From: Pyrrhosoma nymphula
Lineage: Eukaryota; Arthropoda; Insecta; Odonata; Coenagrionidae
DNA: 64,000 nucleotides
Direction: 5' to 3'
NCBI GenBank assembly: GCA_963573305.1
Contig: OY754331.1
Span: 90,263,434 to 90,327,433, forward strand
Under the pieces are notes generated by a model, which saw nothing but the letters and a program-made list of their open reading frames with translations, did not search any database and was not told where the DNA came from. A program made the translations under genes and the position numbers. Below, in pieces: positions 11,401 through 23,400 of the stretch. Each line of letters starts with the position of its first letter. Position 1 is the first letter of the stretch.

Positions 11401-14400
11401 GGAGAAACAAATTACCGTGAGGGCTCAATCACTCACACATACAGGTTTGCGAAGAATTAACTTACGCCAGTGACCCACTCACACAATTAAAGAACAAAAA
11501 GAGATACAATTTAAAAATTATAACTTGCACTCAATCACGCACTTCCCACGGGTTTGCTGAAGAAACAAATTACTGCGAGGGCTCAATCACGCACACAATC
11601 AGGTTGGTGAAGAAAAAACTTACGCCAGTGACCCACTCACACAATTAAAGAACAAAAACAAATACAATTTAAAAAAATTTTTTTAAATTGTATCTCTTTT
11701 TGTTCTTTAATTGTGTGAGTGGGTCACTGGCGTAAGTTAATTCTTCGCAAACCTGTATGTGTGAGTGATTGAGCCCTCGCGGTTATTTGTTTCTCCAGCA
11801 AACCCGTGAGAAGAGTGCGTAAGTGAGTGCATGTTTTAATTTTTTAATTATATCCGTTTTTGTTCTTTAATTGTGTGAGTGGGTCACTGGCGTAAATTAA
11901 TACTTCGCAAACCTGATTTTGTGTGTGTGATTGAGCCCTCCCCTCGCGGTATTTTGTTTCTTCAGCAAACCCGTGAGTGAGTGCTTGTCTTAATTTTTAA
12001 TTTTTGTTATCTTTTGCTTTTTTGTCCGGTCTGGTTAACTAACCTTTCAACACCCTATTCATCCCTCCTTTCCCTCCCCGTTTTTCGCCCATCAAAGAGT
12101 ACGGCCTTGGGGAATTCATTTTCTTTCAATAAGTTACTTTGACTGATTATAATACATGGTAACACTCAGGCAGAATCTTATGAATAAGAGTGAAATGAAC
12201 TTGACTGTAACTGGAAGCAGATAAAAAACTTGCTGGTAGGCTCTGCTGCCTTTACATTTTGCTATCATGCCATTCAGTTTACTATTGGCAATGGAAGAGA
12301 TAGCATCATGCAGGATATGGCTAAGATCTCGTCTTTGAATGCAACAAAATGAGACTATGGCCCAAGATTACAAGAAGTTAACTGCATAATAATGCACTAT
12401 AGTTCTCTTTTAGTGCACAAAACTCCTTCAGCTCAAATACACCTGATGCATACAATTAACAGTAAGAGGGTGCACATTCACATAATTGCTAATGGGTATG
12501 CTACTCTGCTAGCCATTACCATTGACTATGGTGTGAAGATGCATGTTCAAATATTGTTTTCATCACATAAATAGATGATTTTCTCCCTTCTATATCATGT
12601 AATTTCATTTGCATTGTGTGTCCCTTGGAAAAGATGCCATTTTTTCCCTCGAGTAAGAATAAGTCATTTTTCTACTAAAAGCAATGCAGGACTCGTAAGT
12701 TTTTTTCACAGGAACTTAGCTCATACATTAAGGATTATTTTATACAAAACTATGAGTCTGGATTCCCCTTGCCTTTTGCTGTGGATACAGTTGATTGAAG
12801 TTGGTACACATTGGGTTTTTTCTCGAATTTATTTTTGTTCTGCAGAAGTATTTCATGTATGGCATATTTAATGATATTTCTGGGATCTGTTTGGACTTCT
12901 TAGCTCCAGGAAAAAAATTGATGATTTTTTATGCAATAGAAATGGAGTTATTGTTTAAAAACAAAACTCAACACGTGTTGCATGTTGGGGCACTATAGGG
13001 GCCAAGCCCAAATTTCAATCGCCCACATTCCAGAAACTATTGACAGTAGGAGGCTAAAACTTTATTTGGTTGCTATTCTTATCAAAATGTAGGCCCAAAG
13101 CAAATTTCATGGAAATCCGAGTTGGTGTGTGTCAAGGTCCCGTTGATTTGATCTGGAATGACCCACACACAAGTTATTAACCCTCCACATCCTGCCACAC
13201 ATACTGTTCCAGACTATTCGTGCCACTTTGATGCCTATGCAATGTCTTCGGGACCGATAAACTTAACAATGTTGCCAATCTATACACATGGTAACACTCT
13301 CTCTAGTCTGTATCAGACCACTAAACCATCTCAATGAGAAACAAATAAAAATGCCAAAAAGTTTCTCATCAACATAATATATTATTTGACAAATATTCCT
13401 TAATTTCAAGAAAGCAGCATGGTTTTGGGAGAAATAAATCCTCCAAAACTGCTACCTTTGAGGTCTTTCATGAATTGTGTGAACATCTAAACTGTAACAT
13501 GATCTTAATTGCATTGTAACAGAAAACACTTTGTAAATATTTCCACACCAATTTTTAATCAACCGACCTAGGTTTCGGCAAACATTGCCATTTTCAAGGT
13601 ACCTTGAAATTGGTGTGGAAATACAAAGTGTTTTCTGTTACAATGCAATCTGTGACAATTTTCCACAAACTTTCGCCTGATACTTTAAAATATGATCTTA
13701 ATTATTCTGTTTTTAGATCTAAGTAAAGCTCTCTCTTGTAAAGTAAGGAACTCTACCTTTCAAGTTTCCTGAGAACTTAAATTTCCTAAGCCTTATTTTG
13801 GACAACAATTTGAAGTCAAGCTTTCACATGATACCCAGACCAAAAAAGTTAAGCAAGACAGTCTTTGCCCTTAGAATCATTAATCAAAACTATTCCAAAG
13901 CTGCAGCACTAACGCTATACTATGGTCCAATCTACAGTAACCTTAACTATGGTATAATTTTCTGGGGTCAGGCTTCTAGTCTTTAGTCCAATCAATAGGG
14001 ATTTTTTCATACTCAAATTCTATAGTGGATGAAATGTGCTCAGGAGTGTGGAGGTGGGCATGAAATGACCCCCCCCATGTACGTTTGACATGAGCTTAAA
14101 TTAAATAGTTATTAGTAAGTAATTACAGTAACTTTGCAGTGAGTCACAATAATAATAAAAATGAATAATAACAATTGAATCTACAATTATATCTTTTAGC
14201 TGATAGCGTAGTTGTTAATTATTTTCCAAGATACCCCTAATTAAAAAAATAAACGTAGAGATTGGTCCATAAATAGCAGAGATAGAGCGAATTTGTACGT
14301 GCTCCTCCGTTTGAAGTTTCCAATTCAGTTTTTCAAGCACGCGGCAGCTCATGATTCACCACCGCTCTCTACCCCATCCGTGCATCCCATTGTTGTTGCC

Positions 14401-17400
14401 GCGTCAGCCGTGAATACGCTCCACTTTGTGCACGCAATTTTATAATAAAAGATAAGTTTTATTCATAAAAGTAATTGCAATAATCAAATATAAGCCTTTG
14501 TTTGTGTAATTCCGTTGAAATGGTTTCTTAACTTTTATAAATAAATCCTCTGCGATTTAAAGAAAAAAAAATTCTATCTCGGCTCCTATTGGTCGTAAGG
14601 ACTTTTTGTTTTTCATGAATCTGCGCAATCAAACCAGCTTACAGAATATCCAAGTTAGAAACTGGTGTGACCAACAGCCAACGCCGTAGCTCTATTTGTT
14701 TATAAAAAAACGCTAGTCTGAAAACGTATTCTTTTTAAACGTTTATTTCTATGACTTTTTAATGATTTTTCAAATTGGTTTTAATGCTACATGTAATATA
14801 AGTCTTTGAGAGTAGAATTCCGTTGGATTTGACTCAATAATTTCATGACAAGATTGCAATTATTAACTTTAAAACACTGTCTCTGGATAAACAATAGGCC
14901 ATACCTCAGCAAACAATTCAAAAATCACATTTTTTTAAATATCGTTGTATTAATAATCACAAGCGCTTTCGTTCAAAGCAATATAAATAGTGACAAATTC
15001 ATTTTTGCACTAAATATTTAATTAACAAAAAACGCCCATTTTCACTGGTTTTTTGGCTTTTTTGCAATAACTAATTCGTCGATTTTGACGTACGACAACT
15101 CAAATTAAAGGTTATTTGATTACCCACACCTTTTGTTTGAAACATGTTTTCCTAAGTTCATTAGTTATTGAAATAATAAGAAAAAAGTCATTTCGGCACC
15201 CTATAAACAATCACTACTTAGCAACCCCTCATAATCTCGAGTCGAACGTACATGGGGGGGTCATTTCATGCCCACCTCCACACTCCTGAGCACATTTTAT
15301 CCACTATAGAATTTGAGTAAAATTTACATTGGGTTTATCTCTATTGATTGGACTACTTCTGTTAAACTGAATTTTCAGATTACAAAAAATGAGCAGTGAG
15401 GATAATCAATCTGCAGCCATATAAATCTTGTAGACCTTATTTCATAAAAGATAAAATACTAACTTTTCCTTGGATATACATTTTGAACATCCTAACTTTT
15501 GTGAAAGAAAACTTTCACTACTTCACCCATGGTCACCACATGAGGCAGATAAACTCACTTATGATTCCACATAATACTTCATCTTATGCAAAAAGTCCAC
15601 TCTATGTGGGAATTAAATATTACAATAAATTACCTGATAAATTAAAAAACTTGGATACTACCAGGTTTAAATCTCAGATTTTAAAAATTATGCAATAAAA
15701 GGCATACAATGACCTAAACGAATTTATCTCTGACAGTAAAGTGTTTATTGCTGATTCAGCAAATCTTGGCTGGGAATTTGATTTTGATTGATATTCTTGC
15801 ACATATATTTCTTGCTGTACATAATTCTAGACAGACATACCTTGTAACATTGAAGGTGAATAAATTAAAATACAGATAACACTGAAAACATTTTTTAACA
15901 TAAAAAATTACCTTTCCTTTAATACACAGTTTCCAAATTTATAAATCGTCTCATAAAAATTCTTGAACAGTGTAATGATACTTGATAAAGAGACTTTTTC
16001 AACATTTTTTAATATTTTTCCATTGACTTCACTGTCTGGTAACGAATTAAATATTTTTGCACCCATAACCATTGGTTTTTTTGTAGGGATGTGCGAGTAG
16101 TACTTTTTGACGTCGAGTTGAGTTGTAGTTATTCATGAGTATCAAGTCGAGTCGTATGAAATATGGAAATTTCCCATCCAGGCAATATAATAATGCATGC
16201 ACCAACATATTCTCGTTTTCACAATCCCCTAGTGCATTTCTCTTCTGAATAAATGGCCTGATTTAGAAGGGAAAAGATGATAAGGAATGTTTATTGTAAT
16301 CGTGACAGAATTAGCAGATGAATTAAAATTAATGTATCTTGAACAGTTCTAATATGACAATTGAAATTAAATAACCTCTTGTAATTTGTCGACAGTCTTA
16401 TTTAATGACTGCATTGGGTTGAAAACTTGTGTATCCAAAATTCCTAGGAAGAGTCCAGGGTAGTTACAGCAATTAAAGTTAGACAACAAGCCGACTATCA
16501 ATACCTAATACACTAGAAGTCCATCATTACGAGTGTGGTGTGTAGTGAGAATCTAGCTGCAGCGAGTGATTTTTTACCAATGGTTGGTCCCATGGTAATA
16601 ACATACGAAATTGGACGGTGTACCAAGTGGTTATTTCTCTTGTAATGCCATAACGAGTATGATTTTTCGTTAATGTCGTCAATATTGCATAGTTTACAGG
16701 ATCCTTCTGCTATGAGCGACAAAGTTATTCAAATAGAAATTACTTTGTGGCAATGTACCTAATTTGAGATCAGAATTCCAATTCTCTCTTTGCATGCTCC
16801 GATGGTCTAGGTACGTTACTTGTCCTAATGATGTGACGATGCGTTTCAAAGCTCTCTCTGGCGCTACGCAACAAAATTTCAGATTGTGGAAAAATCATGA
16901 GGAAGTGCGAAATCTACCTCACCTCAACCACCGGGGTTAGGTTACAATTTGAATTGACTGAAATAACGACTCCCCTCGATTCGTTCGAGCACCGGGCATA
17001 TCAACCCAGTGTTGGGTTTTGGCTTTCGCTGTACTTCTGAATCATCCGTAAAAACTATGACGCAAGTAAACAATGAACATTGCAAATTGATAATGGCAAC
17101 ATTCATTGTTTACGTAAGGGGAAGAAGCGATCTTCTTACATGAATCCCATATCGTTCTCGCAGAATGTGTCCCATGCTCATAAATTTATTCTTGTCCAAA
17201 AATTAACGGTGATGTTTTCTCATCGTAAGTGAGAGGGCAGCCTAGGGAGGTGTGAGAGGGACATGCGGGGGAAATAGCTGTCAATGCTTTTTGAGACAGT
17301 GAGCCTCGGAGTAGCAGGATGCCACCCCCGAGTGATCCCGGGTGGTGTCAAAGAATCACCCAAGCCAAAATACGAGCTGAGAGGGGGAAGACACTCAGCC

Positions 17401-20400
17401 TGTGCTCATCACGGAATGATTTACCACCGTCCTCCCGAAGCGAACCTGAAAAAAGTATCTGGTGTCGAGGCGGGGGTGGGGGGGGAGAGTGACCCAGGAT
17501 TGTGGAGGGGAGAGAGAGATGTAGACCAAGGACGCGTAGCTGTTTGCTGGACTGCCGAAAGCGCTCGCCGCGTAGGCCTGAGAAAAAAAGTGCTGGACAT
17601 CATCTTTGCTCTACACTACTACAGTGCTTGTATTAAACTTACGTACTTGAGAAGAATCCGTATTGAAAGATGAACGATGCAGCTAGAATTTATATCAAAG
17701 CTCATTTTCGTATCACTTCATCTTAGCTGAGGAACATTTCCGCGAGATGATCGATTTTAGGCAAGTTTACCAAGATAGGCAGATTTCGCTTCCTGTCGGC
17801 AGATTTCTGAACATATTGGCCTTCGCGACTCCGTCGACTCGACTTTCGTAAAAATACTGGAAATACTCAAGTCGAGTACCAACTACTCGACACGACTCGA
17901 ATTTTTGAGTACTCGCATATCCCTAGTTATTTGATGTAATACGTTTTTTGTGATAAGTTACATGAATAAGGTTTGCATATCTAGTGCCATGAGAATAAAT
18001 CTCTCTATTAAAATTATATTGCTGAATATTATTTTTAACCAGAACAGCTACACAGTAAATGTAGATTGCTGGAATCGTTAATAGGTTCAACTGCTGATCA
18101 GTGGTTTGCACGAATTCTTTTGAGGAACACCTAGCATACATCTAACTATACATAAATACTCTTGTTCAACTTTCATACAAAACCAGCACTGCACATTTCA
18201 ATATTCTCAAAGCCTGGGGGCTGCTCTAAATACACCTCATCTTTTAAATGACTATGCAAGTATGCAGATTTAATATCAACATGTTCTGTATACCAATATT
18301 TAAACACGTATGGCAAGCAACGACCTCACTATTGTGCTATTAACAACAGGACTGAAAGTAGCTTGATATTCTATAACCTTTACCCGAGTATAGCCTTGAG
18401 GAACTAATCTTGTCTTGAATCTACTTATATTACCTTCTTGACACCTCCTTACAGCAAAACCCACTTAGACTCCACAGAATTTTTCTTTTCAGGTCTTATG
18501 ACTAACTCACAAATACATACATACATATTATTATTGGCTAAGGTATCTATTTCCTCCTAAATAGCTTTAGACCATTCAAGGGAATGCTTTCCTGATGGGG
18601 CTTGATCCACAATCATGGAATCCTCATAACTTGACACACTACGACAAACGGTATCACAACAAGGCATATCACATTTTTTTGCCCTCTTTTCTTTATTTGA
18701 TCTTTTTAAATCAATCTGACCCACATCTACCTCCTCTTGAACTGCATGTACCTGAACCTCCATTGGCTCATTCTGAACTAAAACTCCTCCTAGAACACTG
18801 TCTAAACTCTCAGGGGTTGGGGAATCTAACTTGCTCTCTGGCACAACAAACACCTCATTTTCCACCAAATTTAGTGGAACTTTTGGCCAAAAAATTGTTT
18901 GGCATAGCCACACCAGGTAACATTACATCTTACTGTAGCCAAAAAGGTTTCATTACCATTTCATCCGTTCTGCTGGGGTGTAAATGGAAGTGGCCCCTTT
19001 TGCATGATTCCACAATCCTGCAAAATTCTTTTATGCAAATGACCTCTTATGCAAAATATCTGAAATTCACCATTCATATACTCACCATCATTATGTCTGG
19101 AATGACTAAGCCCGTTACCAGGAAAACTTCAGATCTACATAATTATGTCTTAAGTTCTCTAAAGCTATCATTTTTTTCCTTCACTAACACTCATGTACCT
19201 GGAACATTCATCAACAAAAGTAACGAAATATTCCGCAATTACCATAGTCCAGTCAATGGAGATTTTAACCCGGACAAAATACATAACTTGCTGAAAATTG
19301 GCATGTATATAGTTTAGGGCGTATACAATTTAGAAAAAAATTCTTTGTTGAAATTCGATTGTCAGAACCCAAAAAATTTATGAATTTAAGCAGAAAAATG
19401 TAGTTCACGAAAGTACGTTTTTTCGTTAGGAAATGGCATTGAGTATATTCATTGCGTGCGGGGCTCCTAGGTTTTGCGCCATTCAAAAATACATGAATTC
19501 CCATCCATGGAATCCGTCATAACTCAGCAAAAAATAATTGGACTTTCAAAAACCAAAGTGCGTGTTCATGTAGCCCTAGGCTTTCATATTTCTGAAATGG
19601 TTCCTAATTTGGTAACTTTGAGTTGTGTTCCACTTGTTTTCAGGGTAGTTTTACTGGAAACTTTAGTTGAGCTACTAAAATACTGTATATTTTCCAAATT
19701 CCCGGATGATAACATGAATCATTGTGTATATAGCTTCCAGGTACTTTTCTTATTGGATTGCGATAATTAAAATTTTTGTCAGTTCAACTGGACAAAAATG
19801 GAGTTTCTTTTACTTTCTTGGTATTTTATGAGATCACGGGTACGTGCCATGTTTCTCAAACATGAGGGAATAAAAAGGTCAGTAAGAAACTTATCAAAAA
19901 ATAAAGATAAGGAAATTGATCCTCCAGACCTCGTCTTGACGATTCTGTTTCTCAAATTTGGCTAGGGATCGGCAAATTTGTTGAGATTTCAAAAATGTGC
20001 AAGACACGAATTCTTCAATTTTTGAGATAAAATTAGAATGTAATCGTACTACTGGCCTAGGGATAATATGCTGTGCATGGAAATGCAAGAGGATGAGTTC
20101 CCCAATACGTTCCATATAGTGAGCATATGCTTGGATTACCGGGACAAAAGAACTCATCCCAACAAAAGTCCCCTTCTCGACTGCATGAGGCGAGACTTTC
20201 TTCAGGCACCGTGCTGCACGAGCGCCACGCTGCGGGAGACGACAGAAGCCAGTTGTTTATTGTTGCTACTCGATATGTGTTTACATGCCGGCATTTCGGA
20301 GTTTTAAAATTTAACTAGTAAAAGTGAAGCATTGGTGAAGATTTTTCAGTTTTGGAGATTGAGAACATTCATCAGCAAAGTAAGTACATGTTATTTGAAC

Positions 20401-23400
20401 TTGTACAATGAACGTGAGCCATGATTGTACTGCTCTACTAATGAAGATGAACGGATTGTTCTGCACTTCATTGTGTGCTTCATGCGTAACAAATTCGTGC
20501 ACCAATTTCAATAAAGAAATAGGCAGTGAGAGCGATGAGTCCGATGATGAAACCGATGCTCCAGTAACCAAAATGAACTTAAGGAAGACAATGAATTTTT
20601 GTTGTTTAGAAAAGTATTAAATATATTTATATAATCAACCGTTTATTTATTTTCAAAAGTCCTAACCTCTTCCATCGAGGCTGTATTTGTAATCATTCAG
20701 CCAGGGGAACTGTTTCCTCAAAGATATTGTTTAAGAAACAAGATTTAGCTGGATTTTCATGGATGAATTTCATTTATCAATGTTTTTAATATGTTTTACA
20801 TACTTTATAATTGTAAATGCCAATTTCTTGGTCTCCTTCCGTATTTTTTACATGACAAATTTTCTCGATTTTTTTTAATCAGGCAAACCTTGGAAAAAAC
20901 TCCAAATATGCTTTTTTATGCGGATTTGAGTGCTCTTTCACCCTGTTAGAAGCGATTGTGAATAGCGTCCATACTTTTCGAGAAAATTGGGAAAAAACTG
21001 AATTTTTGGGTTATAATGCAAAATGTTTTTAGCTCTGATAACTGAATTCCGCGAAATGCCCTAAACTACTCACATGTAATATGCCCTAAACTACTCACAT
21101 GTCAATTTTCAGAGAGTTAGGAATTTTGTCTGGATTTCGGCGAAAATATGACTGCATACTGTACTACCAAGGATTTAGTATTCAATCTACCCACAACATC
21201 AGAATGAACTCTTTCTAGAACCTCAGTACATTTATTTTCCTGGGTCTCTTTCATGGAAACCATTATTTTCCTACCTAGCGTCAATGCATGATGCAGGTCA
21301 ACATATGACCTGCCACCCCTAAGATGTTATGCATTTTATTTGGCTTATACTGTTCATATTAATGCTGTTAATTTTAAAGGAATGATAAACCACAATGTTT
21401 TATCTTATTTTTTAGAAAAGATATAACTTCACGCTTCCTGATTGGACCAAAGATGTGTATCCTGACAAGATGGAATATCTAGCTTCTTTCAGCTTCTCTC
21501 TTCCTACGTATACTAAGGAATTACAGAGGCTGAAAATGGGTACGTTAAATCTTATAATTTATTTATTGTAATCAATGCTAATTCTTTCCTTGGCATACTT
21601 GTTTTGGCCTAATTCAGTACTTTTTAAAGATATCCTCTTCATAATTAAAATTACATTCCATTTGTGCATTAGTCAATTGAATTATAAGTTGAAATGCTGC
21701 TCCTTAACCCCTTCCCTGACGGTTTTTTTTTACAAAAATGGTCAAAAAAGTCATATTTTTTTATTTTAGATTCAAAAGCATTGAAGGGAGGCAAATCCGA
21801 AAATGTTTTCATTAATTTTTTATTCCAAATAACTAATGATTTATTCAATAATTTCTGATTGTTGCCCCTTAACTTAAGATAATTAGGCCACCCGCATTAC
21901 GGTATAACTTTCCTTCCCGTAATCCCTTGTTAGACATCTAAGGAGGAGTGCTTTTAGTTTATATGACAAATGTATATACTTTTCCGACAACGTTAATGTA
22001 ACCTATTAATTTTAGTCCGTAGTACATCAAGAAACAGCGTACAAACATTCATGGGAGTTAGGCAACCCGCATGACGACGACTTTCGCTCTGAAAATGTTA
22101 TAACAAAATTCATTTTATGACAAAAAACAAGAAACTTTAATTATTTTACTTGATTCTCATTGAAGAGAGCTGGAATCCCTTTCCTCAGTGTTCCCTGCGA
22201 GTCAGTGGAGTGTGAAGCGAGCGAGTCGGCTAGATCTGGAGATGTATAAAAATTATCCGTCGTCAGACAATATCATAGGCCAAATCATCACACTTCATCA
22301 TCACTTTTGAGGACATGGGTAAATGGGCAAAGTCTTTATCCTACACAGTCCCCATTCCCGTGTTAATTGTCGTTGACCACACGTATCCAGTTCTCGATTC
22401 ACTAAGGACAAATATTTGCCAAATGAAGCTCTTTTCATAGGGATGAACTGCCGCCACCCCAATCTTCCCTTGTACAAGAGTAACGTCCATCTCTGGTGTA
22501 TGGAGTGCCTTGAAATTTTTCTCCAGCTTCTGGCAAATCGACCATATTTTATTTAGTTCGGTGTTGGGGTGTGTTTGGGGATCAAAATCGTTATTATAGG
22601 CAAAATGTAAATATTGCCTTATTTTTACGAATCATTGGTAAGACATTGTTTGTCCAAAAATGGGAGATGAGAGTTTAGGTCTCGTCGACCAATAAAACTC
22701 AGTATCTGGCTTCCTCATCATGCTTTGTAGCATTACAAGGGCAAAAAACACGAATTTCTAAGCTTGTCACAGCTCGCCACTGATTTACGCTAGAACTGCT
22801 TGGCCTCGCTTTTTCACGCAAAGTGTTCCTGGCGCAGCGATTAGTTTCCCAAGTTATAAATTCAACAATTTGATCGTTGAAAAAATTATTTTAGGGAACC
22901 ACAGTCGGGAACCAGGTCAAAGTTCATCGAAGAATTACCTTCAAAAAGAAACCTAGGTGGCGCCAGAGGAGTAATCGTTGAAAGCATTTCCTCCCACTCC
23001 GCTTCCTGCGAAGGTTCCGCTGTGCCTTCCGATTCGGAGCTTGTTTCTCCGGAGAGAGTCGACTAGGAGCCGGAAATTTCAATGTCCATAACATCGGAAT
23101 CACTGCTGGTCTAACACTGATTCCTCTCCGGAATACATTGCTGATTGCCTAATGTTACCAAGCGAAAACAAATAATTTGCCGTGGAATTCACTCATACTA
23201 CACCGCTTGTATTAGAACCTAAATGTTCGAACTAAAAATAGAATATTAGCATCGGTGGAATTTCAGTGAAAAAGTGCGTGTGCATGAAACCGGGCGCCAA
23301 GTTGCTTAGTGGGCCATCGTTCCTCGAGCGGGTGTTTGTTTTCTGACCTCAGGAAAGCGTCAAACATGACAATAGAAGGCATTACACGTTTGGGATTTAT

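Larger units (their letters stand above)
6915..13172. mobile_element. 6.3-kb DNA transposon with inverted repeats of about 0.8 kb
   Basis: The outer arms (about 6915-7665 and 12358-13172) are diverged inverted copies of each other, ending at GGGTCATTTCA and its inverted counterpart TGGAATGACCC. The interior holds a decayed minus-strand gene (8440-9751), a TTAA-flanked element (9793-10627) and a foldback (11036-12128). The whole lies inside intron 4 of the acid phosphatase gene. A flanking target duplication is not clear. The superfamily is not assigned; long-TIR groups such as Sola are possible but unproven. Confidence 0.75.
13390..15698 (+). pseudogene. Non-LTR retrotransposon RT remnant (Jockey/CR1-like), interrupted twice
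   Basis: RT fragments read QHGFGRNKSSKTATFEVF near 13400, FLDLSKA (motif A) near 13710, and a C-terminal tail. The tail is split: LRIINQNYSKAAALTLYYG to NYGIIFWG ends at 13980, and AVRIINLQPYKSCRPYF to NKLPDKLKNLDTTRF runs 15390-15698. The breaks are a 181-bp hairpin insert (13511-13691) and a 1.37-kb TIR element (13986-15353). The middle of RT including the DD box is missing. Confidence 0.75.

Noticed and set aside
17284..17673. 129-codon ORF with Gly/Arg-rich sequence
   Set aside because: Lies in the GC-rich interior of a hAT-like non-autonomous element; no motif and no splice context.
18595..19317. 240-codon plus-strand ORF
   Set aside because: It is antisense to the copia remnant, whose integrase and RT motifs read on the minus strand. 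No plus-strand protein family fits.
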